From positions 1-64,000 of the forward strand of contig CAZAXU010000001.1 in the NCBI GenBank assembly GCA_964489245.1: DNA of 64,000 bases. Direction: 5' to 3'. This document shows positions 18,119 to 26,579 of the stretch, piece after piece. The notes beneath the pieces are model-generated. The model did no database searches. It saw only the letters and a program-made list of their open reading frames with translations, and was not told the DNA's origin. This DNA is from CAZAXU01 sp964489245. Its GTDB lineage: Bacteria; Bacteroidota; Bacteroidia; Flavobacteriales; Flavobacteriaceae. Both the position numbers and the translations under genes were made by a program. The stretch's first letter is position 1, and each line of letters starts with the position of its first letter.

Positions 18119-19289
18119 AGAGTTTTTCTTTAATTGGTTGCTAATAATGGTAGGAGTTTCTTTGCCTTTTCCCGATTACAGTTTGGTGTCAAAATTTATT
18201 ATAGGGTTGTCGATATTTTGGCTATTCTTTTATAATCCACTTGAAGAAAAAAAACGAATTATAAAATCAAATCTATCTCGGTTTTTGACAATCTCGTCTT
18301 TATACTTATTGTTATTGATTGGAACAATTTATACTAGTGAGCGTATAAATATTATTAGTGAACTTATTTTAAAGTTACCATTTGTTATACTTCCACTAAT
18401 AATTTTTTCCGTTTCAATTAAAAAAGAATTATTTTGGCTTATTTATAAATATTTTAGCTATGCCGTTTTGGTAACATCTATGTCTGCCTTATTAAAAGCA
18501 ATATTTTTTAGATATTATGGACTGGGGAATTATTTTTACTATCATGAATTTAGTATTTTTTTGAATAAACATTCTACCTACTATGCATTGTTCTTAGTTT
18601 TGAGTATTATATATTTTGCTGTTCACTGGATAGATGACAATAAAAACACCTCCAAAATAATACATACATGTATATATATATTATTTTTACTATATATGCT
18701 TTATGTAATTAGTAACAGAATAAGCTTTATAGCCTTATCTATCGGAATTTTAATTCTGGCATTTTGGAAATTAAGAACCAAAACTAAACTGGTTTATACC
18801 GTGTTGGTTATAGGGTTTACAGTTTTTATGTTCAACACATCACATTTAAAGAATCGTTTTTTCCCAAGTTACTTACAGGCTCAAAAGTTAAATGAATTTG
18901 AACTTAGAAAAGCTCATTGGAAATCGGTTATTGAAACAATACGCCATAATAATATTTTTTTTGGAACAGGGACGGAAGGAAATAGAGATTATTTATATGA
19001 TAGATATAAAAAAAACAATTATAAAATAGCTTATATTCATAAGTATAATGCTCATAATCAATTTTTGGAATTTACTTTAGATTATGGTCTATTTGGGTCA
19101 TTAATTTTTTTATTTTTTTTATTTTACATTTTTTTTATTTTTATCAAAAACAAAGATAAATTAGCTATAACTATTTTGATAGTTTTTCTGATTTTTATGA
19201 TGACTGAATCAATTTTGGAAAGACAATCAGGAATCATTATCTTTACACTTTTTATAAGTTTGCTTATGAACAGGAGGAAGGAAAAATAG
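18096..19289 (+). CDS. O-antigen polymerase/ligase-like membrane protein (second)
   Basis: A 397-residue polytopic protein with the O-antigen ligase pattern: many hydrophobic segments, a NKHSTYYALFLVLS segment, a long loop with FELRKAHWKSVIE and HNQFLEFTLDYGLFGSLIF. It overlaps the preceding gene by 23 bases; an ATG at 18105 is an alternative start. Having two such proteins in one locus suggests one polymerase (Wzy) and one ligase, but which is which cannot be read from sequence. Confidence 0.78.
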   Translation: MIDMKLNKEFFFNWLLIMVGVSLPFPDYSLVSKFIIGLSIFWLFFYNPLEEKKRIIKSNLSRFLTISSLYLLLLIGTIYTSERINIISELILKLPFVILPLIIFSVSIKKELFWLIYKYFSYAVLVTSMSALLKAIFFRYYGLGNYFYYHEFSIFLNKHSTYYALFLVLSIIYFAVHWIDDNKNTSKIIHTCIYILFLLYMLYVISNRISFIALSIGILILAFWKLRTKTKLVYTVLVIGFTVFMFNTSHLKNRFFPSYLQAQKLNEFELRKAHWKSVIETIRHNNIFFGTGTEGNRDYLYDRYKKNNYKIAYIHKYNAHNQFLEFTLDYGLFGSLIFLFFLFYIFFIFIKNKDKLAITILIVFLIFMMTESILERQSGIIIFTLFISLLMNRRKEK

Positions 19290-19340
19290 TTAGCAATCAC
19301 AAAATATTATATTAAGTAGGGCAAATAAAATTTAATCATA

Positions 19341-20423
19341 ATGAAATTTATTTTAACTGGAGGAGGAACCGGAGGACATATATTTTCTGCTATTGCAACA
19401 GCAAATGAAATAAAACAACGGCAACCTGAGTCGGAAATTATTTTTGTGGGTTCTAAAGACTATATGGAAATGGACATCATCCCCCAAGCCGGTTATCAAA
19501 TCATAGGAATGAATATTCATCGGATTAATAGATTTGGTTGGTGGAAAAATTATAAACAACCGTTTGAAATTATCAATAGTTTGAAGCAGTCTTATAAGAT
19601 AATTAAGCAATTTAAACCTGATGCTGTTATTGGAACCGGAGGTTTTGCCACAGGACCTATTTTGAAAGTAGCACAACTTAGAGGGATACCTACTTTTATT
19701 CAAGAGCATAATGCCTATCCCGGCATAACCACTCGATTATTGGCAAAAAAAGCCACCCGTATTCACACGGCTTACAGAGAAATTAATCAATATTTTGATT
19801 CTGACAAGATATTATTAACAGGAAATCCTGTCAGACAAGATTTGAATGACGGTTTGCCTGATCAAAGACAATCTAAAGTTGGATTAGGACTATTTCCGGA
19901 TAGACCAACTTTGGTAATTATTGGAGGGAGTAGAGGAGCGGAACCGGTCAATAAAATTGTGATTGAAATTTTCCCAAAATTAAAAAAGAAAGAAATTCAA
20001 GTTTTTTTACAAACCGGAAAAAAATTGTATCACACTTATCAGAATTTTCAGGATAGTCATATCAAAATCGTCCCATTTGTAGATGATATACCAAAAGTAC
20101 TAGCTGCGGCAGATGTTATCATTTCTCGTGCGGGAGCTATGAGTATTGCGGAACTGGCCTTGATTGGGAAACCGTCAATTTTGATTCCGGATACTTTTTC
20201 AGAACAAGGACATCAGGATTATAATGCAGAGGCTTTGGAAAAAAGTGGAGCAGCTGTTTGTATTCAAGAAGCAGATATGTCTGAAAAACTATTGCCAGCA
20301 ATTCAAAAATTGTTTGATAATGCAAGTTATAGTGAACAATTGGGGAAAAATATTACAAAATTTGCTTTTCCCAATGCAACTCAAGATATTGTAAATGATA
20401 TATTGAAACATTTAAACACATGA
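19341..20423 (+). CDS. murG: MurG-family UDP-N-acetylglucosaminyltransferase
   Basis: A 360-residue GT28 enzyme of MurG length. MurG makes lipid II from lipid I at the cytoplasmic membrane face. Visible motifs are GGGTGGHIFSAIATA (7-21), GTGGFATGPIL, FIQEHNAYPGITTRLLAKKA, the nucleotide-binding GGSRGAEPVN and RAGAMSIAELALIGKPSILIP. The segment FSEQGHQDYNAEAL differs from the EDHQxxNA form I expect in this phylum. The setting is odd: murG normally lies in the dcw division cluster, yet here it sits among polysaccharide genes. It is either the only murG, relocated, or a paralogue that adds a sugar to the polysaccharide lipid. Confidence 0.85.
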   Translation: MKFILTGGGTGGHIFSAIATANEIKQRQPESEIIFVGSKDYMEMDIIPQAGYQIIGMNIHRINRFGWWKNYKQPFEIINSLKQSYKIIKQFKPDAVIGTGGFATGPILKVAQLRGIPTFIQEHNAYPGITTRLLAKKATRIHTAYREINQYFDSDKILLTGNPVRQDLNDGLPDQRQSKVGLGLFPDRPTLVIIGGSRGAEPVNKIVIEIFPKLKKKEIQVFLQTGKKLYHTYQNFQDSHIKIVPFVDDIPKVLAAADVIISRAGAMSIAELALIGKPSILIPDTFSEQGHQDYNAEALEKSGAAVCIQEADMSEKLLPAIQKLFDNASYSEQLGKNITKFAFPNATQDIVNDILKHLNT

Positions 20424-21838
20424 AAAAAATCAAAATAAATACTTCCCGCTTTAGAAGTTTGTTCATCATATCATTGGCAGTTTATGCACTTATACCTTTT
20501 TTAGTCCTAATGTTGTATAATCATCCGTCTTCTGACGACTTTACATATGCCAATGAAGTGTTGGAAAAAGGTTTTTTTTCTGCACAGTATCATTGGTATG
20601 TTTCTTGGTCGGGGAGATATATAGGGACAGCAATTTTGAGTTTAAATCCCATCGTTTTTCACAGCTTTTTAGGATATAAAGTGTTTGCACTTTTGCTTTT
20701 TAGTTTATTAGTTTATGCTTTTTACTTTTTGTTGAATCAGTTGTTTGAGAAAGAAAGCATATTCAATAAAATTTTAATTATGTTGCTATTTTTGATTGTT
20801 TATTTCTATCAAATGCCGCGGGTTGTTTCGGGAATATATTGGTTGGCAGGATCAGCGACTTATCAACTGGGAAACATTTTTTCTCTGTTTATGTTTGGAA
20901 ATATTATCAAATATTTAAAGGCAAAAGAAACAAAATATTTGATTTATACTGTTCTATTTCTTTTTTTATTGGTTGGAACGAACGAGACTACAATGTTTTT
21001 AACAGGCATTATCTTGTTTTTTATTATGATAATTTTTCATTTTGATAAGCAAAAAATAAAATTTAAATTCATCAAGCAAAAAAATTATATTTTTATTATT
21101 CTGGTTTTGCTTGCCTTTATATTTTCATTGATTGTGATACTGTCTCCCGGAAATGAAATCAGATCAGGTTTTTTCCCTGACAAACATAAACTCAATTCGT
21201 TTAACAGAGCCTATCATCTGGCAAGAACTTATATTATTCAATGGATACCGGTTTTGACAATTTTTTCGATTCTGGCACTAAGCCTAATAAAAAAACCTTT
21301 CAATGCAAATGCGCGGTTTTTTAAAACAAATCCTTTTGTTTCCCTCCTAATCATGATTTTCATAACTTATATCGGTTTTTTCCCTGCATTTTGGAGTATG
21401 GGTGAAGAACCACCATTGAGGACAATCAATGTTATTTATTTTTTCTTTATACTGACTTGGTTATATTTTTCCATGACATTATATGTCTATTTTAGAAATG
21501 ATAAAGCGACTTCTATTCCGAAATTTATTATCTATATTTTGATGTTTGCTGTTATAGCCATTATGTCGAAGCCAAACAATATCAAAAATGCATACAGAGA
21601 TTGGCTAAATGGAACTGCGCAACGCTATGACCAGCAAATGAAAAAACGTTATCAAATCATAAAAAAACAGATAGAACAAAAAAAAGAAAAAGATGCTTTA
21701 ATTGTTCCTCACTTAAAAGATATTCCTAAAACTATCTATTTTAGAGATATTTCGTCAGATAATATTAAAAATTGGAGAAATGCATCTTATGCCAAATTTT
21801 GGAAAATTTCATCCATAAAAACCCAAGAAAAGAAATAA
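20420..21838 (+). CDS. DUF6056-type membrane protein, probable GT-C glycosyltransferase
   Basis: A 472-residue protein with about ten hydrophobic segments. After the first membrane segment comes YNHPSSDDFTYANEVLEKG and then WYVSWSGRYIGTAIL; an acidic pair just after the first membrane segment is typical of GT-C enzymes that use lipid-phosphate sugar donors. It overlaps murG by 4 bases and its stop overlaps the start of the downstream dolichyl-phosphate-glucose-synthase-like gene. That pairing fits a module in which the GT2 enzyme loads a sugar onto a lipid phosphate and this protein adds it outside the cell (inference). Confidence 0.65.
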   Translation: MKKIKINTSRFRSLFIISLAVYALIPFLVLMLYNHPSSDDFTYANEVLEKGFFSAQYHWYVSWSGRYIGTAILSLNPIVFHSFLGYKVFALLLFSLLVYAFYFLLNQLFEKESIFNKILIMLLFLIVYFYQMPRVVSGIYWLAGSATYQLGNIFSLFMFGNIIKYLKAKETKYLIYTVLFLFLLVGTNETTMFLTGIILFFIMIIFHFDKQKIKFKFIKQKNYIFIILVLLAFIFSLIVILSPGNEIRSGFFPDKHKLNSFNRAYHLARTYIIQWIPVLTIFSILALSLIKKPFNANARFFKTNPFVSLLIMIFITYIGFFPAFWSMGEEPPLRTINVIYFFFILTWLYFSMTLYVYFRNDKATSIPKFIIYILMFAVIAIMSKPNNIKNAYRDWLNGTAQRYDQQMKKRYQIIKKQIEQKKEKDALIVPHLKDIPKTIYFRDISSDNIKNWRNASYAKFWKISSIKTQEKK

Positions 21839-22620
21839 TGTCAAATTCCGGGCAGAAAATATCAGTTGTAATTCCTACGTATAATGAGGCAATCAGAAAA
21901 AATGCAATGGCTAATCACTTGATGGCGATTAAAGAGTATTTTGAAAAACGTGATAAATTTTATGAGATTATTATTGTTCTAGACGGTCCGACAGATAATA
22001 CACCGAGATTGGTAAAACAATATCAAGGAGAAAATAAAAATATTCAAATCATTGAGCGAAAGCAAAATAAAGGAAAGGGTTATTCCCTGCGCGAAGGCCT
22101 GATGTCGGCAAAAGGAAAAATAGTTTTGTTCACGGATATGGACGGCGCAACGCCTATTTATATGCTAGACAAATTTTTAAAAGAATTTGAAAAAGGTTAT
22201 GATATTGTTATAGGCTCCAGAGAGATAGAAAAAGAAAAATATATAAAAAAACACCAGCCGAAATGGAAAGAATTGTTGGGAGATTTTGGCAATATTTTGA
22301 TACAAGTTGTATTGGGACTTAAAGGCATAAGAGATACGCAGTGCGGTTTTAAGGCCTTTACAGATGAAGCGCTTAAAAATATTATTCCCAGAACAACCGT
22401 TGATCGTTGGGGAATAGATTTTGAAATCTTGACAATTGGGAAAAAATTAGGCTATAAAATTATAGAAATACCGGTTGAATGGACAGATAGTGGAGATAGT
22501 CTTGTTGGTATTAAAGGCTACATAAACACCTTAAAAGATTTGTTCATGACAAAGTGGAAACTGGTGACCGGAGCATATCAATTAAATAAAAATATCAAGG
22601 ACTATAACAACAGATTTTAG
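21838..22620 (+). CDS. Polyprenyl-phosphate glycosyltransferase (GT2, DPG-synthase-like)
   Basis: A 260-residue GT-A enzyme from the ATG at 21838, which overlaps the previous stop (TAATG). The motifs are ISVVIPTYNEA, ILDGPTDNTPRL-like, RKQNKGKGYSLREGLMSAKGKIVLFTDMDGATP with the metal-binding DMD, and DTQCGFKAF. These match the dolichyl-phosphate beta-glucosyltransferase branch, which transfers a sugar from a nucleotide donor to a polyprenyl phosphate. No C-terminal membrane segments are present. It probably supplies the lipid-linked sugar for the overlapping GT-C-like protein. Confidence 0.88.
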   Translation: MSNSGQKISVVIPTYNEAIRKNAMANHLMAIKEYFEKRDKFYEIIIVLDGPTDNTPRLVKQYQGENKNIQIIERKQNKGKGYSLREGLMSAKGKIVLFTDMDGATPIYMLDKFLKEFEKGYDIVIGSREIEKEKYIKKHQPKWKELLGDFGNILIQVVLGLKGIRDTQCGFKAFTDEALKNIIPRTTVDRWGIDFEILTIGKKLGYKIIEIPVEWTDSGDSLVGIKGYINTLKDLFMTKWKLVTGAYQLNKNIKDYNNRF

Positions 22621-22713
22621 GTAGAATAAACACTAAAAAGCACCTTTCATGAGCCAAAAGTGACCGCTTATAAATTGGGAAGGCATATTGTGATTTATTA
22701 TACATTTTCTTAT

Positions 22714-22721
22714 TATCTTTG
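22714..22721 (+). promoter_or_regulatory. -7 box upstream of ugd
   Basis: TATCTTTG lies 24 bases before the ATG at 22746, in a 125-base gap after the GT2 gene. It suggests a second transcript for ugd and the genes after it. Confidence 0.5.
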
Positions 22722-22745
22722 TCTCTCTTATAATTTATAAATCAT

Positions 22746-24098
22746 ATGAAAATATCCGTAGTTGGAACAGGTTATGTCGGTTTGGTGACCGGCACCTGCT
22801 TGGCAGAATCCGGTAATCAGGTTCTGTGCATTGACATAGACCGGAATAAGGTCCAAAAAATGAAAGACGGCAATGTTCCTATTTATGAGCCGGGATTGGA
22901 TGTTCTGTTTCATAGAAACATTAAAGCGAATAGGCTAAATTTTTCAACAAATCTGGAAGAAGGGGTGACACATGGCGAAATTATTTTTTTAGCCTTACCC
23001 ACGCCCGAAGATGAAGATGGTTCGGCAGACTTGTCTTATGTGATGGGAGTCGCAGAGCAAGTGGGGCAAATCATGGAGCAGAACAATACAGATGAATATA
23101 AAATCATTGTAAACAAAAGCACGGTTCCCGTAGGCACAGCAGAGAAAGTTACGGAAATTATTAAGAAAAATACATCAAAAGAGTTTGACGTAGTTTCTAA
23201 CCCGGAGTTTTTGAGAGAAGGCTTTGCCGTTGATGATTTCATGAAACCCGAGCGTGTGGTGATTGGTTCTAAAAGTGAAAAAGCTTTGGAAAAAATGAAT
23301 CGGTTATACCTTCCTTTTGTTCGTTCCGGAAATCCCATTTTAAAAATGGATGAACGTTCGGCAGAAATTACCAAATATGCATCAAATTCATTTTTGGCAA
23401 TGAAAATCACTTTTATGAATGAGATTGCTAATTTTGCTGAAAAAGTAGGTGCGGATGTAGATCAAATCAGAATTGGAATGGGAACCGATTCTCGAATCGG
23501 AAAGAGATTTCTATTTCCGGGCATTGGATATGGTGGTTCTTGTTTTCCAAAAGATGTAAAAGCATTGTATAAAACAGGAAAAGACCATGCTTTTGATTTT
23601 AAAATATTGAAATCGGTTATTGATGTAAATGAAAAGCAGCGTACAGCTTTGGTGCCTAAAATCAAAAGATTCTTTGATAACAATTTACAAGGAAAAAAAA
23701 TAGCCATGTGGGGATTGGCATTTAAGCCTGAAACAGATGATATCAGAGAAGCCCCCTCGCTTTATATGATTGAGGAATTGTTGAACTCCGGTGCCGAGAT
23801 TCATGTTTTTGACCCTGAAGCAATGGATAATGTCAAAAGAAAATTTGGAGACAAAATCAAATATGGTTCAAATGCATATGAAATCACAAAGGGAGCCGAA
23901 GCCTTGTTAATCAGCACAGAGTGGAATGTCTTCAGAACACCAAATTTAGAAAAACTAAAACAAAATTTGAAAAATCCCGTTATTTTTGACGGCAGAAACA
24001 TATATAAAACCGACGAGATGCAGAAAAATGGATTTACCTATTTTTCCATCGGAAGGAAGCCGGTAAATATTCCTAGAAAATTATGGAAAGAGTTTTAA
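22746..24098 (+). CDS. ugd: UDP-glucose 6-dehydrogenase
   Basis: A 450-residue enzyme that oxidises UDP-glucose to UDP-glucuronate with two NAD+. It has the N-terminal dinucleotide fold GTGYVGLVTG, the STVPVGT and NPEFLREGFAVDDF blocks, and the catalytic Cys at about 266 in GYGGSCFPKD. The C-terminal UDP-binding domain includes WGLAFKPETDDIREAPS. Length is normal. It overlaps by 16 bases the gene for the enzyme that uses its product. Confidence 0.96.
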   Translation: MKISVVGTGYVGLVTGTCLAESGNQVLCIDIDRNKVQKMKDGNVPIYEPGLDVLFHRNIKANRLNFSTNLEEGVTHGEIIFLALPTPEDEDGSADLSYVMGVAEQVGQIMEQNNTDEYKIIVNKSTVPVGTAEKVTEIIKKNTSKEFDVVSNPEFLREGFAVDDFMKPERVVIGSKSEKALEKMNRLYLPFVRSGNPILKMDERSAEITKYASNSFLAMKITFMNEIANFAEKVGADVDQIRIGMGTDSRIGKRFLFPGIGYGGSCFPKDVKALYKTGKDHAFDFKILKSVIDVNEKQRTALVPKIKRFFDNNLQGKKIAMWGLAFKPETDDIREAPSLYMIEELLNSGAEIHVFDPEAMDNVKRKFGDKIKYGSNAYEITKGAEALLISTEWNVFRTPNLEKLKQNLKNPVIFDGRNIYKTDEMQKNGFTYFSIGRKPVNIPRKLWKEF

Positions 24099-25069
24099 TC
24101 ACAGGTGTTGCAGGATTCATTGGATCGCATTTGGCTGAAAGATTTCTATCTGAGGGATTTCAGGTGCTTGGGATAGATAATTTTATTACGGGTTCTAAAA
24201 AAAATATCGAGTTTTTAAAGAATAATCCGAATTTTCAATTTATAGAACACGACGTTTCAAACTATATTGATATCGATGGCAGGATAGATTACATTTTACA
24301 TTTTGCCTCTCCCGCCAGTCCGATAGACTATTTGAGAATCCCTATTCAAACCTTGAAAGTAGGCTCATTGGGAACTCATAATGTTTTAGGCTTGGCAAAG
24401 GCAAAAAAAGCTCGCATGTTGATTGCATCCACTTCTGAAGTTTACGGAGACCCTCTGGTGCATCCACAGACAGAAGAATACTATGGCAATGTGAATCCAA
24501 TCGGACCAAGAGGTGTTTATGATGAAGCAAAACGTTTTCAAGAAGCCATGACAATGGCATATCACACTTTTCATGGATTGGAAACCAGAATAGTCAGAAT
24601 TTTTAACACCTATGGTCCAAGAATGCGATTGAATGACGGCAGAGTGATTCCGGCGTTTTTAGGGCAAGCCATTAGAAATGAAGATATCACTGTGTTCGGT
24701 GATGGTTCTCAAACTCGTTCTTTTTGCTATATAGACGACCAAGTGGAAGGTATTTTCAGACTATTGTTTAGTGACTATTACTTGCCGATCAACATAGGCA
24801 ACCCCGTGGAAATTTCAATTTTGGATTTTGCAAAAGAGATTGTGAAAATGACAGGAGGAAAATCTAAAATTATTTATAAAGACTTGCCGGTGAACGATCC
24901 CATGCAAAGATGTCCGGATATTTCTAAAGCCAAAAAAATATTGAAATGGGAACCTAAAGTAACAAGACAAAAAGGCATCAAGATTACGTATGATTATTTC
25001 AAATCCTTGCCGGATGAAGACTTGTATAAAATAGAGCATAAAGATTTCACAAAATATATTAAAAACTAA
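24083..25069 (+). CDS. UDP-glucuronate decarboxylase (UDP-xylose synthase type)
   Basis: A 328-residue short-chain dehydrogenase/epimerase-fold protein. It has GVAGFIGSHL for NAD+, ASTSEVYGDPLVHPQ, and the catalytic pair Y146/K150 in YDEAKR. The IGPRGVYDEAKRFQEA and YGPRMRLNDGRVIPAFLGQA blocks are typical of UXS, which converts UDP-glucuronate to UDP-xylose. The overlap with ugd supports this over a dTDP-glucose dehydratase or a plain epimerase. The polysaccharide therefore probably contains xylose or a sugar derived from it. Confidence 0.9.
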   Translation: MERVLITGVAGFIGSHLAERFLSEGFQVLGIDNFITGSKKNIEFLKNNPNFQFIEHDVSNYIDIDGRIDYILHFASPASPIDYLRIPIQTLKVGSLGTHNVLGLAKAKKARMLIASTSEVYGDPLVHPQTEEYYGNVNPIGPRGVYDEAKRFQEAMTMAYHTFHGLETRIVRIFNTYGPRMRLNDGRVIPAFLGQAIRNEDITVFGDGSQTRSFCYIDDQVEGIFRLLFSDYYLPINIGNPVEISILDFAKEIVKMTGGKSKIIYKDLPVNDPMQRCPDISKAKKILKWEPKVTRQKGIKITYDYFKSLPDEDLYKIEHKDFTKYIKN

Positions 25070-26422
25070 ATGCGAAGAAAAAGTTCACATAGATATTCCT
25101 TTTTACTTATTCCAATCATATATTTGATAGACAGTAGCTTGATCTATTTGTTTTATAAGAATTTTAAGTTTGAAAGACCGGTTTTAGCATTTCTTTTTAT
25201 GCTTTTGGTGTGGTTTTTTATCAGTTTTTTTACAAAGTTTTATAAAGTATACAGAAATACACGTCCTGCGGATATCATTAGCAAGTCAATCCATCAAGTA
25301 GTTGTTTATAATTTGAGTGTGATTTCTTTTTTGCATATTATTGAATATGAATTACCTGATAAGACTTTATTGAGATATTTTTTAATATTCAATATCGCAC
25401 TGTTTTTGATTAAATTCTTGATATATGCTTTATTAAAAATTTATAGAGCAAAAGGGGGAAACATAAGAAGATATATCATTATCGGCTATAATAATGAAAC
25501 CAAGAAATTCAAGGAGATACTGGATAAAAGAGTGGATTACGGATATGTTTTTGATAAGTTTTTCAGTAATACCGGTCATTCTGAAGTTTACGGGGATATT
25601 GAAGCAGCAAAAAAATATGTTAAAGAAAATTATGTTGATGTAATTTTTTGTTCGCTGAATGAGTGTTCTGATGAGCAGATTAAAGATTTGATAGATTTTA
25701 TAGATGATAATTTTATCAAAATCAAATTTATTCCGGACAATAAGAAAATATTAGGCAAAAGACTCAAATTAGACTATTTTGAATATTATCCGGTGCTTTC
25801 ACTCAACAGATCTCCGCTAGACGAACCTATAAACAAGATTTCTAAACGGAGTTTTGATATTATATTCTCTCTTTTGGTGATGATTTTTGTTTTGTCTTGG
25901 CTAATTCCGATTTTAGGAATATTAATCAAATTGGAATCTAAAGGGCCTGTATTTTTCAAACAAATTAGAAACGGAATCAATTATAGCCCTTTTTCTTGTT
26001 ATAAACTTCGATCTATGCGTCCGAATCATCAAGCGGACACCAAACAGGTTACAAAAGATGATGATAGGATTACGAAAGTAGGAAAGTTTATTAGAAAAAC
26101 AAGTCTGGATGAGCTCCCGCAATTCATCAATGTTTTTTTGGGAGATATGTCTGTTGTGGGACCTAGACCGCATATGGTTAAGGAAAATGAAAAATTTTTA
26201 AAACGAGTAAGTAAGTTTATGGGGAGGCATTATGTGAAACCCGGCATTACAGGTTTGGCTCAAGTAAAAGGATATAGAGGAGAAGTGGTTACAGACAATG
26301 ATATCAATAACCGATTAAAATATGATTTGCACTATATTGAAAATTGGTCGCTTTGGCTGGATATAAAAATTATTGCATTTACGGTCATTAATGTTATCAA
26401 AGGAGAAGAAAAAGCCTATTGA
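25070..26422 (+). CDS. Initiating sugar-phosphate transferase (WcaJ/WbaP-like polyprenyl glycosylphosphotransferase)
   Basis: A 450-residue protein with four N-terminal membrane segments (about 1-130), a CoA-binding-like middle domain (IIGYNNETKKF onwards) and a C-terminal bacterial sugar transferase domain (about 260-450) with SKRSFDIIFSLL, GPVFFKQIRNG, KLRSMR, SLDELPQFINVFLGDMSVVGPRPHM and KPGITGLAQVKGYRG. It would transfer a hexose-1-phosphate to undecaprenyl phosphate, starting each repeat unit. It directly abuts the UXS gene and closes the locus. Confidence 0.92.
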   Translation: MRRKSSHRYSFLLIPIIYLIDSSLIYLFYKNFKFERPVLAFLFMLLVWFFISFFTKFYKVYRNTRPADIISKSIHQVVVYNLSVISFLHIIEYELPDKTLLRYFLIFNIALFLIKFLIYALLKIYRAKGGNIRRYIIIGYNNETKKFKEILDKRVDYGYVFDKFFSNTGHSEVYGDIEAAKKYVKENYVDVIFCSLNECSDEQIKDLIDFIDDNFIKIKFIPDNKKILGKRLKLDYFEYYPVLSLNRSPLDEPINKISKRSFDIIFSLLVMIFVLSWLIPILGILIKLESKGPVFFKQIRNGINYSPFSCYKLRSMRPNHQADTKQVTKDDDRITKVGKFIRKTSLDELPQFINVFLGDMSVVGPRPHMVKENEKFLKRVSKFMGRHYVKPGITGLAQVKGYRGEVVTDNDINNRLKYDLHYIENWSLWLDIKIIAFTVINVIKGEEKAY

Positions 26423-26437
26423 TTTTTGTCAAATAAA

Positions 26438-26458
26438 AATCCTTAAAGATTTTTCATA
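26438..26458 (+). terminator. Weak hairpin after the polysaccharide locus
   Basis: AAAAATC and GATTTTT flank a six-base loop shortly after the last gene of the locus. The stem is short and AT-rich, so it is only a candidate. Confidence 0.3.
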
Positions 26459-26579
26459 GTTAGAGAAAAGAAACTGCGGCATCCATGGCAATAAATTAGA
26501 CATATTTCATATGGGTGGGACAAGGATGAAAAGAGAAACAAAACGAAACAGAACACAACAAATTGACTAACAATAAGAT

